64,000 bases of DNA from contig CM065384.1 in NCBI GenBank assembly GCA_033060915.1, forward strand, positions 10,939,001-11,003,000. The letters run 5' to 3'. Origin of the DNA: Euryodendron excelsum. Its lineage: Eukaryota > Streptophyta > Magnoliopsida > Ericales > Pentaphylacaceae. The notes under the pieces were generated by a model. The model did not search any database and was not told the origin of the DNA. It saw only the letters and a list, made by a program, of their open reading frames with translations. Position numbers and translations under genes: made by a program. This document shows positions 34,573 to 45,115 of this stretch, in pieces (within the stretch, counting starts at the first letter, position 1; each line of letters opens with the position of its first letter).

Positions 34573-37301
34573 TAGAAATACTGTCTCTCTGAAAACAAAG
34601 CTCGAAGTCTCTCTCAAACCCTAATTCTCTCAAGTCTCTTCAAGCTCTAGCCTCCATACACTCAAACCCTAACTCTATGCACCATATACACTAAAAAATA
34701 AGCCTCTAAAAAGCCATTAAAGATTAAAGTGCTGCAACTTTAAAGCTCTCAAGATCCAAGAAAAAGCTAAGCAAACCATGCAATCAAAGCAAGAAGAATA
34801 CGAGGTTGGCTTTCTATTTACTTTTATGTAATCCCCCCTCTCTCTTCTCCCTTCGAACCCACTTGGGTGTTCTTCTATTTTAATCCCCATCTTCTACCTC
34901 ATCTTATTGCATGCTTGAAACAATGGAGTCCCTGGTTAATGCCTAGGAAGAATTGTTAAAGGTCACCGTGCTGGGGGCTTTCTTCAAATTCAACCTTTGA
35001 TGGTATGGGTTTTGTCCCCTTGATTATGTGGTGAAACATAGCCTTGTTTGTTTACGACCCTATTACATTGTGCATATCATGTTCATACATTCATTCAAAA
35101 TTATTTTTAAAATTATTTTCCAAACTTGCATCAAAGTTGTTTTTAAGCTTGCATTCAAAATCTCTTTTTTTCAAATTTGTTTTCAAATTCACACTTCTAG
35201 GATGATCCTAGCCATTCCATGGTTAGAGTTGTTTTAGGAAAGTGTTGCATTCAATGTGACTATCAAGGTCAAAATATTTGGGTGTAAACCCTAAATCGTT
35301 TTTCCTCAAAACCACAAATCTTAAGAAGCCTCTAGCCATTCCATGGTTAGGGTTGTTTTAGGAAAGTGAGATATTCAATATGATCATTATGGTCTATTTT
35401 TCAAATCCATGTTGTTTTCAAAATCACAACCCTAGAATGGTTCTAATTTTTACATGCTTAGAATTGTTTTAGAAAACTAAAATATTCAAAATATTTCAAA
35501 AGTCCATGTTCAAACTCCTTTCTAAATTATTTTGCAAATCTACTTCTTAAAGCTTTTTTCAAAATCTACTTTCTAAAAACTCCTTTCAAATGTCCACTTT
35601 TCAAAAACTCTTTGTCTTAGAGTCCAAGTTAAGCCCTAGAATCTATGGTTAGGAAACCCTAATTCATTTCTTAAGATCATGACTTCCTATTTTGCCTCAA
35701 CTCATAGGTTTCCAAAACTACTTTCTACCTCAATCTTAGATTTCCAAAACTCCTGTTTTCCTACCAATTCATAGTTTTTCAAAACTCAACCTTTTCAATT
35801 CCATGTCAAATTCAATCTTCCAATTTAGGAACCGAAATCAAATTCTCCAATTTTGGAAACAAAGTCAAATAATCAATTTTTGAAAATAGAATCAAATCTT
35901 CTACTTTAGGAAATAGAAATCAAATATTTCTTAGTTCCAATCTTTCCTAATTCCAATCTTCTTTAATTTCAAACCTTTCTAAATTTGAACTTATTGAATC
36001 TTTCCAAATTCTTAAACTTTCCTAATTTAAAATTTTTCTAAATTCAAAACCTTTCAAATTCAAATCTTTCAAAAATTAACTCTTTCCGAAAATGAAACTT
36101 TCCTACTTTGGCGCTTCCCTAAAATAGAACTTTCCTAATTCAAAGATTTTCAAAATTTAATATTTCCCAAACCCTAACTTTCTAAATTCTTTCAAATTAA
36201 ATATTCAAGTCAAATCTTTTTTAACCATTCAAGTCAAGTGTTTCTAAATCAAAATCAAATCTCTTTCCAAATCTTTCTTAAATCCAACTTTCCTAATTCA
36301 AAATTTTCTAAAATCAAAGTTTTCAATTCTAAATCAAACCTTCTTATTTCAAATACATACTTTAACCCTAGGTTACTTAAATCCTAGGAAGCTAAACCCT
36401 AGTTCAACCCTAACCCTAAATTAAGAAGTTTTAACTCCTTTCAAAAAACTATTTTCAAAAACCAAGACAGTTTTCAAACTTTAACGTAAGTCAAGATGTT
36501 TTCAAATCTCAATCTTTCCAAATCAAGTCTAAGTTCTTCTCCCAATTTCAATATTTTAAGATCAAAATCAATTTCAAAATCCTCAAGCTTTTTAAATCAA
36601 AGATAATTCCAAGTTTGATTTCAAATCAAAGTTCAATTGTAAATCTTTCTATCAAAGTTCCAAATCAAACCTTTTTGAAGTCAAACATTTTAATTGGACC
36701 CCGAGTTCGAACTACAACGAACCTGATTACCAACAAAGGGATACGTAGGCAATCATCATGGGTGCGGTCACAACCTTTTTTAAAATTTTCAATTTGAACC
36801 TTTTTCAAATCTCTAATTCCATAATCTCTTTCAAGCTTCAAATCTTTTCATCAAAGTTATTTTCAAAATCAAATTCTTTTCTTGCGCTCGCATGTCATGC
36901 ATCATATCAAACATTTTTCTAAAAGTCTTCTCAAAGTGAATATAATTGGACAATGGATAATCGAAAATTCTAATTAAGTGAACCTAGGGTGAATAGCTTA
37001 AATCTTTTCAAAGGTTGCCAAACAACCTGTTTTCTAAAAACCCTCTCTTGAGGAAGTTTTCAAAACCTTTTAAAAAACACTAAGTGTAATCTTTGGATTG
37101 TGCTTAGTTTTAGATGACCTAACTCACCTTAACCAAGTTAGGTGGCGACTCCAAAATTTTTTCAAAAACCCTTAATTGAATCAATTTCTAATTCAAACCT
37201 AGTCGCACTCGTCCTTCTAGGAGGATAAGTTCTAACGAGAGAGTATTGTGTTTTTCTCGCTTGTGTGTATTTTTCCTAGTGAAAAAAATCAAGGCGCGAA
37301 A
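34573..37301 (+). repeat. Element C 5' LTR, R and U5 only
   Basis: Homology with the other LTRs starts near ctctgaaaacaaagctcg (34585-34605), just downstream of where transcription should start, and continues through the U5 TTTCCTAA-rich tract and the conserved block (36691-36765) to ggcgcgaaa. The U3, TATA box and hairpin are missing. Confidence 0.82.
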
Positions 37302-37303
37302 GT

Positions 37304-37321
37304 TCACAACTCCCTTGGGAA
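37304..37321 (+). other. Decayed primer-binding site (element C)
   Basis: TCACAACTCCCTTGGGAA, two bases after the LTR end, aligned with TGGCGACTCCACTGGGGA of D; most differences are G-to-A or C-to-T. Confidence 0.7.
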
Positions 37322-38863
37322 TGCTTAGAGGGTTAGGCCAATGTCATATCTTTTCACCTTTTGCTCATCTGGAGTTTTCAATTAATTTGTCCAATTATAT
37401 CCACTTCAAAATTTTCAAAATCAAATTTCTCAAAGCTGCTTTAAAAAACATGCCATTGTTTGCATTCAATCACATCATTCATTCTATCTTGCATTAAGTT
37501 TGTCATTCAAGTATTAACTTTGTGCATTTTTATTTTTGTAGGTGGACCTTTGTTCACATTTTATTTTATGTCATATTAACTGTGATGTATGTCATGAATG
37601 AATAGGATAGAATAGACAAGATGGATAGGAGTTGTTAGGCCATTTCCTCCGTTTTTTAAAAATTCGAAACACACACTGTATTATGCACTTGCATTTGCAT
37701 ACTTGCATTTTTTACCTAGTTACGTCCCTTCTAGTTAGAAAGAGGAATGGTATATTGGTTATGGGTGGATGTTGTGTTAGTTTCTCAGCCTAGGCCTTTT
37801 GATGGTTCCCCCACTCGAATCACCAACCTATAACGGCACTACCTCAGCGAGTGCGCCGAGGTTTGAAGATCTGGGAACCGAGCCTTCTTAGGAACCATTA
37901 GTAAACACTCAACCTCATGATCATGTAGAAACCATGCATATCCAAACCTCTGCCGGATTTAACACACGTATGTCAATTTCAAAACTCTGGAGGAAAGGGC
38001 GACTACTTTACTTTCCTTTATCTCTGTCTAAATTCCTACTATTATAATGCTTGTATAAATGCTCATACATACATATTTATTTTACAATTGCAATCTCTCT
38101 CTTTACTCTTAGCATACATGCTTCATGTCAAGACGAGAGTTCTAAAGTAGCTCAAGTCATTGCATTTTCATGCATATGATCAACCCATAGAAAGTGATGC
38201 CAAGATCACTCTCCTTTGCTTAAAACGTACCAAAACCCTAAAGGTTTCCATGTAACCCTAAGGACTTATGGCATGCATTTCAAGTCATTTCATAAAGAGG
38301 GGTCACAAACCCTCTATGCCAATGGAGATAAGGTTGCCAAGAAAACAAGGGGCAATCAAACAATAAGGTCTCTCAATGACCTCCTCGACATCAAACTCAA
38401 AGAAGGCGAATCTGAAGACTCAAGAGTCGTTTAGGATTTCAAATGTAAAACATAGAATAGGTGGAAGTCCTAACGAAAATGTCCCCCCTTCCCTTATTAA
38501 AATGTATTTCAATTCCATTGTATTTAAATTCCAAAGTTCAATGTACTTCTTTATTTTTCATGAATGAATGAATGAATGTATGCATGTTCCCACTCAATGG
38601 TAAGGTATATGCATATAAGGGCAACTACACTATCTCTAAAAAGCGAGCCAAAAATGTAGTATATTTAGTCTCCCTCTCAATATAAGACATGTCTAGGGCA
38701 TGCATTGCATAAAGCTCTCTAAGTACCAAAGACTAACTTATGGCTTGTGTCTTTTCCTTTCTTTCCTTTTCTTTCACAGAGACTACATCATAGAAAGCCA
38801 CCATTGCTCCTAGGAAGATTGATATCCACCTAGAGACCCCATCATTACCCGACAAACGATTAT
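37322..38863 (+). other. Element C 5' leader
   Basis: 1.5 kb homologous to D's leader (48683-50123) with words such as acgtcccttctagttagaaag and ggttcccccactcg. No protein-like frame; a small (gaat)n run lies at 38560-38577. Confidence 0.75.
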
Positions 38864-38868
38864 AGTAA
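38864..38868. other. Target-site duplication of the solo LTR, left (agtaa)
   Basis: Perfect match to agtaa at 44226-44230 on the other side. Confidence 0.95.
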
Positions 38869-39059
38869 TGTAAGCACCCCATTTTTGACCGCTCGGCAGC
38901 CTACACTCCGTCCAGACTTGTGTTCAAGTCATTGTGGGCATATTCCGACCGAAACCAACATTCTAAGTCCAAATCCCGTTTGTCCATCGCTTCGCGGGCC
39001 TGTTAGGCCCAAATAGAGGCAAAATGATCAAAATGCCCTTAGGGGCATTGTCCTTTCCT

Positions 39060-39760
39060 TTCCGATTCCAATCCTACTCTCGAGACAATTTATTCCTCGA
39101 GACGGTTCCACTCCAAGCACATCTCCTCGGAGACGATAAGTCCCCTTTCCAATCCCACTCTCAAGACAATTTATTCCTCGAGACGGTTCTAACCCAGGCA
39201 TGCCTTTTCGAAGACGGTAAGCCCCCTTTCTAATCCCACTCTCGAGATAGTTTATTCCTCGAGATGGTTCCAATCCAGGCACGTCTCTTCAGAGATGGTA
39301 AGACCCCTTTCCAATCCTACTCTCGAGACAGTTTATTCCTCAAGACGGTTCCAACCCAAGCGCGTCTCCTCGAAGATGGTAAGACCCCTTTCCAATCCTA
39401 CTCTCGAGATAGTTTATTCCTTGAGACGATTCCAATCCAGGCACGTCTCTTCGGAGACGGTAAGACCCCTTTTCAATCCCACTCTCGAGACAGTTTATTT
39501 CTCGAGACGGTTCCAACCCAGGCACGTCTCTTTGGAGACGGTAAGACCCCTTTCCAATCCCACTCTCGAGACAGTTTATTCCTCGAGACGGTTCCAACTC
39601 AGGCACGTCTTTTCGAAGACGGTAAGACCCCTTTCTAATCCCTCTCTCGAGACAGTTTATTCCTCGAGACGGTTCCAATTCAGGCACGTCTCTTTGGAGA
39701 CGATAAGTCCCCTTTCCAATCCCTCTCTCGAGACAATTTATTCCTCGAGACGGTCTGAGT
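39060..39760 (+). repeat. 81-bp tandem repeat in solo LTR U3 (about 9 copies)
   Basis: The unit contains CTCGAGACAGTTTATTC, a second CTCGAG arm, and the perfect hairpin CGTCTC-TTCG-GAGACG. Spacing of the ctcgaga...tttattcc word is 81 bp over the later copies. Because 81 is divisible by 3, long frames appear on both strands; they are artefacts. Confidence 0.92.
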
Positions 39761-40009
39761 AGCGAAACTACACACAAAACTGTTAGAGTAGTGAAAATAC
39801 TCACAAATAGGTCGATATAGGGAATTGCCAACAAACCCCTGTGTAACGACGACCGCCGTTAGAGTGGCAGAAACACTCAAAACCCAGGTCAACACCAGTG
39901 TCTGTTAGCCCACTTCGGTGAAAAATGACCAAACTGCCCTTAGGACCTTTTTCGAGACTTTCCGGTCAAGATGACTATTTTTCCCCTAGGCATCCGAATG
40001 CCCCGAGAA

Positions 40010-40480
40010 CCACACCGGCTCTGGGTATCAAACCGGTAACCCTCTGAGATTACTTTTTATAGTACTCTCAACCTTCCTTGATCTTTTCGGATCATTCCGA
40101 GTTAGTTCCGGCCAACCCGGTACAAAATGACCGTTTTGCCCCTGGTGGGCCGGTCTCCTTTTTCGACCACACCGGCTCTGGGTATCAAACCGGTGACCTC
40201 CTAAGATTGCTTTTTATAGTACTCTCAACCTTCCTTTATCTTTCCGGATCATTCCGAGTCAGTTCCGGCCAACCCGGTGCGAAATGACCGTTTTGCCCCT
40301 GGTGGGCCAGTCTCCTTTTCCGACCACGCTGGCTTTAGGAATCAAACCGGCAACCTTTGGGAACATTCTAAATAATGTTTCCAAATCCCAAGTCTTCTTC
40401 CAGGATAGCCTTAGTCTGTCCCGGCAGTTTCCCGATCCGATTGACCGTTTTGCCCCTAAAGGCCCGGTCAACCTTTCCGA
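40010..40480 (+). repeat. About 157-bp tandem repeat in solo LTR U3 (3 copies)
   Basis: Copies start near 40010, 40168 and 40323 with accacaccggctctgggtat or a variant and end in tgaccgttttgcccctggtg. Confidence 0.88.
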
Positions 40481-40700
40481 CCCACCTTATCTTCATTTTT
40501 CAAGTCAAATACCTCCAGGACACTATTTTAAGTGTTCCTGCTCCTTTCTGGCCTCCCGGGTCATTCCCGGACTTTCCGAAGTCACTCCTAGTGAAGCCAG
40601 GCTAAAAATTGCATGGTAGTCACTAGTACATGCGCCCAAATCTAGTCAAAGATACATTGCTTGCTGACCTTAAATGTTTCCTAAGTGGCTGTCGCCACTA

Positions 40701-40739
40701 GCAGTGGCGCCAAGCCAAAAAATGGCTTGGCGCCACTGC
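40701..40739. promoter_or_regulatory. Perfect 17-bp-stem palindrome upstream of TATA
   Basis: GCAGTGGCGCCAAGCCA, loop aaaaa, TGGCTTGGCGCCACTGC. It ends 27 bp before the TATA box. Confidence 0.85.
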
Positions 40740-40765
40740 AACAGGCGCCAGTATTATCCAACCTC

Positions 40766-40774
40766 TATAAATAC
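40766..40774 (+). promoter_or_regulatory. TATA box of the solo LTR
   Basis: TATAAATAC; transcription would start about 30 bp downstream, near the conserved gaaaagggtctgcaaac. Confidence 0.75.
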
Positions 40775-41659
40775 AAAGCCTCCTCCAACATGAAAAGGGT
40801 CTGCAAACTTAACCTAAAAATCATATATTTTGATATACAGAGCTCGAGCACCTCCAAAACCCTAGCTTCCTTAGGTTTCCCAAACCCTAGCCACCCTACA
40901 CTAAACCCTAGCCTCATATACACTCCTATACATCCCCATACACTCATACACTAACCTTCAACCCTCCTTCAAAGACTTGAAGAGCTGCAATCTAAAGCTT
41001 GAAGACAACTCTTAAAGATTGAAGATGAGGATCAAGACGTAGACCGAAGACCAAAGACCAAAGACCGAAGAAAGCAACGCGCGCAAAATAAACAATATAC
41101 AAGGTAGGTTTTCTATTTAAATTTCTGCATTCCCCCCTCTCTCCTCTCTCTCCTAACCCACTTGGGTTTTCTCTATTTTAATCCCCCATCTCTTTCCCCC
41201 CCTTTCTTTGCATGCTTGAAACAAGGGATTCCCAGTCCATGTGTAGGATTGGGCTATTGGAGAGTCACCATGTCGGGGGCTTTCTTCTAGTCTAACTAAA
41301 GACCACGTGGGTCCGACCCCCTTGATTATGTGGTGAAGCCTTAACCTTGTATGTTCACGACCCCAAAATTGTATTGTGCATATCATGATCTTGCATCTTC
41401 CAAAATTCATTTTCGAACTTGTTTTCAAAATCGTTTTCAAACTTGTTTTCAAAATTGCATCAAAATCTCTTTTTCAAAACATGTTTTCAAAATCACAATC
41501 CTAGGGTGATTCTAGCTTTTTCATGGCTAGGATTGCTTTAGGAAAGTGTTACATTTAAAGTGACCAATACGGTCCATATTTTCAAATCTTGTTGTTTTCA
41601 AAACCACTTTCTTAAAGTGGTTCTAGCCCTTTTATGGCTAGAATCACTTTAGGAAAGTG

Positions 41660-43370
41660 AGACGTTTTCATACTTTCCAAAATGCTCTCATTTCAAAAAT
41701 CCCTCTTCCTAAAAATCTCTTTTTCAATATACTTTCCTAAAACTCTCCTCTCCAAAATTGTTTTCAAAAACTCCCTTCAAAAATCTATTTTTTCAAAACT
41801 CCCTTTTTCAACTCCTTTTCAAAATCATCTCGCCAAAATCCACTTTCTAAAAACGTTCCCCAAAAATCTTTCCAAAAACTCTCTTCAACAATCTTCTACC
41901 AAAAATATTCCTAGAAAAACTCTCTCCAAAAATCTTTCCAAAAACTCCTCTCTAGGATTCCCTTCTAGAAAAACCTTTGTTTCCAAAAATGACTTTCCAA
42001 AAACTCTTTCCTTAGAGCCCAAGTCAAGCCCTAGAACCCACAATTAGGAAACCCTAATTTTCTTTCCAAAAACATGATTTTTAAACTTTACCCCAAACCT
42101 AGGTTTTCAAAATCTCTTGTTTTCACATCCAAACTATACATGTTCCCAAAACCTCTTTTCTACGTCAAAACTATAATTTTTCAAATCTAGGGTTTCTAGA
42201 ATCTCCCTTTCCAAATCCTTGCCAAATCCTATCTTCCCTTTAGGAAACCAAATCAAATCTCCCCGCTTAGGAAGCCAAATCCAATTCCCCTGTTTAGGAA
42301 ACTAGATCCCGTCCTCCGTTTTTGGAAACAAAATCAAACCTTTGCTTTTAGAAACCAAATCCAATCCCTTCCTAATCCAAACCTTTCTTAATTCAACTCC
42401 TTCCTAATTTCCTACCTTCTTAAACCATAAGTTTCTTAAACCTAAACTTTAAATCTTTCCTTAAATTTCAAAATTCAAATATTTCCTAAATCAAATCTTT
42501 CTTAATCTTCTCACTTCCCTAAACCTTAAGTTTTCAAAATTTGAATATAAAAATCTTTCCTAAATTTTAAAACTCAACTTTCAAATCTTTCCTAGTTCTA
42601 CCATCTTTTCAAATCTTAACTTTTCAAATCTAAGCTTTCAAACTTTTCCTAACCTCAAACCTTTCCTAATCTCAAGATTTTCTTAAAAACTCTAAAATTT
42701 TCAAAATCTTAAACTTTCTAAATGTCAAATCTTTCTAAAATTCTAAGCTTTCTAAATTCAAAACTTTCTTAAGTTAAGATTTTCTAAATCTAAAACTTCC
42801 TAAATTCTAAACTTTCCAAATTTCAAATCTTTCCAAATTCTAAGCTTTCCAAATTCAAAACTTTCTTAACTTGAAACTTTCTAAATTCTAAGCCTTTCTT
42901 AAACTAAACTTTTCCTAATTCAAAATATTTCTAAATTCAATACTTTCCTATTTCAAAACTTTCCAATTTCTGAACTTTCTTAAATTCCAAGCTTTCCTAA
43001 AGTGAAAACTTTCCTAAACCTAAAACTTTCTTAAATTCCAAACTTTCCTAATTTCAAAACTTTCAAAAAATAAAACTTTCCTAATTTCAAAACTTTCCTA
43101 AATCGGACCTTTTTTAATTCATAACTTTCCTAATTCGAACCTTTCCTAAATCTAATCTTTCTTAAACTCTTGAGTCTTTCCTAAGTCTCATCTTTCTTAA
43201 GCCTAGGTTTCTTAAACCTTCTCTTTCCAAAACAAGTCCAAATCTATCTTTTCAATTCAAAGTCCAATCTTCTCAATTTCAATTTCCAATCTCCTCTTCC
43301 AATCTTAAATCAAATCCAATCACTCTTATAATCCAATCTCTCTCTTCAAATCAATCTCTTTTCAATCGGA
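41660..43370 (+). repeat. Degenerate TTTCCTAAA-rich U5 tract
   Basis: 1.7 kb of imperfect 10-20-bp units such as ctttcctaaattcaaa. Similar tracts occur at 35530-36660, 45950-47800, 59000-60850 and 63120-63890, and as reverse complements at 10440-11930 and 30490-32000. Confidence 0.85.
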
Positions 43371-44225
43371 CTTTGGTCCGAACTACGACTGACCTGATTC
43401 TCCCAAAACGATACGTAGGCAAACCTTCATAGGTGTAGTCACAACACTTTTCAAACTTTCAATTCCACCCTCATGGGTGCGGTCTCCACATTTTTCAAAT
43501 CCCAAATTCCAATCTATTTTCAAAATTCCAATTTCAAAATTTCTATTTTCAAATTTCTATTTTCAAATTTCTATTTCCAAATTTTCAAACTTTCCAATTT
43601 CAATTCCATCTCTTCGAATCTATTTTCAAATCAAATCAATCTCTTTTCAAATCTATTTTTCAATTTTCTTAACTTGCACTTGCATATCATGCATCATGTT
43701 AGTTTCTTTTCAAGCATTGTTTTTCAAAGTGGATAGGATTGGCCAATAGTTAGTTGAAGACTCTCATAGGTGAATCTGGGGTAGATTGACATGTAGGTAC
43801 CGAAAGGGCGGGGCAGGGTGATAGCTTAGTGCGTCTTCTTTACACGTAACCAACCTCCGAACCTAGATCACTGTTTTCGAAAGATCAAAAAGGAGTTATT
43901 TTTCAAAAAGGGCTAAATGTTTTCAAAAGGTTGCTAAACAACCTGTTTTCTAAAAAACCCTCTCTTGAGGATGTTTTCCAAAATCGTTTTCCAAAAACCC
44001 TAAGTGTAGTCTTCTGATTATTCTTAGTTTTTAGGTGACCTAACTCACCTTAATCAAGTTAGGTGGCAACTCCGAATCTTTTTCAAAAGCCCTTTATTCA
44101 AACCAATTTTTCAATTCAAACCTAATCGCACTCATTCTTCTAGGAGGGTGAGTTCTAACGAGAGAGTACAGCATTTTTCCCGCTTGGGTGGGTATTCCTC
44201 GAGTGCAAAAAATCTGGGCGCGACA

Positions 44226-44230
44226 AGTAA
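44226..44230. other. Target-site duplication of the solo LTR, right (agtaa)
   Basis: Second perfect copy; its last base is the A of the gag ATG at 44230-44232. Confidence 0.95.
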
Positions 44231-45115
44231 TGGCTGCCAATCTTGGCAAGTCATCTTCAGTCTCTCAAGAGAAGGTTAATGAAATGAGAACCAAGACCGA
44301 TGAGATGTTTAAGTTCATCTAAACCATGGCTATGAAAGAAGTTGCTCTAGCCCCATCATCATCCACTATTTTTCCCAAAGACTCCGAACCTGCTAACCTA
44401 AGGGTTGTGCTACAATCTGATACTATAGGGAAAAACAAGGAGGATCCCAAAGGGGCCAATATTGAAGAAGGGGAAACCATATTTCTCTCACCTGCTGTGA
44501 AAAGAACTTCCTTCGACCCTCTCAGTCCAAAAATTTAAGGGTTAAAAGATTTGTTGCGAAGCCTCCATGGCTATGACACCTTAGGCTTGCATCCTATGAC
44601 GAGTTGTGCTTCTTCCTAGACCATCCAAGACCCGCCAAGTTCAAAATGTCTAACTTTCAGAAATATGATGGCACCGGTAATCCTATTACCCACCTTCGCC
44701 TTTATGTTAGGGCATTGAGTGGTCATGGCAATGATCCAAAGCTCCTTATGCAATTATTCCAACATAGTCTCATTGGATCCGCCTTGCAATAGTTTGCCCG
44801 ACTTGACTTAAGGAAGGTCACAACTTGGATTGAGCTGGCCAACGCATTTAAAGCCCAATATTGCCACAACATAGACCTCACTTTCGACCGATGGTCCTTG
44901 ATGACAATGTGTAAAGGAGATAAAGAAAGCTTCAAAAGCTATGCCCTTAGGTGGGGAGAAGCAGTTGCACAAGTCAATCCCCCTCTAGAAGAGAAGAAGT
45001 ATGTGCAATTGTTCGTACACACTTTCCAAGGTATATACTATGAAAAGCTATGCAGTAGCATGGGAAAAAACTTCTCCGAGCTCATTATGCAAGGAGAAAT
45101 GATAGAGAACGGTCT
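44230..45115 (+). pseudogene. Tat/Ogre-type gag, N-terminal and capsid part (element C)
   Basis: ATG at 44230 gives MAANLGKSSSVSQEKVNEM, then stops near 44320 and 44538. After a frame change around 44590 the capsid-like core is clear: FKMSNFQKYDGTGNP, HLRLYVRAL, WIELANAFKAQYCHNIDL, ESFKSYALRWGEAVAQVNPPL, then FSELIMQGEMIENGLKN. The words KFKM..F.KYDGTG and RW.E.AAQV.PPL are hallmarks of Tat-lineage gag. A TAG interrupts between SALQ and FARLDL. The frame is cut by the junction with element D before any zinc knuckle. Confidence 0.85.

Larger units (their letters stand above)
38869..44225 (+). mobile_element. Solo LTR, Tat/Ogre type (5357 bp)
   Basis: Starts TGTAAGCACCCC and ends GGGCGCGACA with a perfect 5-bp duplication (agtaa) on both sides and no PBS or PPT, so it arose by LTR-LTR recombination of a full element. 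It is the only complete LTR here with intact termini and duplication, and serves as the reference: U3 with 81-bp and 157-bp tandem repeats, palindrome, TATA, AAACCCTA-rich R, long U5, conserved block at 43372-43432. Confidence 0.93.
34573..45115 (+). mobile_element. Element C: truncated Tat/Ogre-type element with nested solo LTR
   Basis: 5' LTR lacking U3 (34573-37301), decayed PBS, leader (37322-38868), then gag from 44230 after removing the solo LTR. The element is cut at 45115, where element D begins; protease, RT, RNase H, integrase and a 3' LTR are absent. It stands head-to-head with element B. Confidence 0.8.

Noticed and set aside
39060..39760. CRISPR-like array
   Set aside because: Tandem units without unique spacers, within a plant LTR.
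39264..39834. Long overlapping frames on both strands (124-164 codons)
   Set aside because: They are produced by the 81-bp tandem repeat, a multiple of three, and have no domain; the frames repeat the same words.
40850..40935. Interstitial telomeric repeat
   Set aside because: AAACCCTA words are interrupted and irregular (aaaccctagcc), and lie at the same place in every LTR, so they belong to the R region.
43473..43749. Overlapping frames rich in F, S, N, I, Q (also at 47915, 10609-10961, 36615, 63151)
   Set aside because: Low-complexity U5 sequence (caaatttc words) opens many frames; no start context, conservation of frame or domain.
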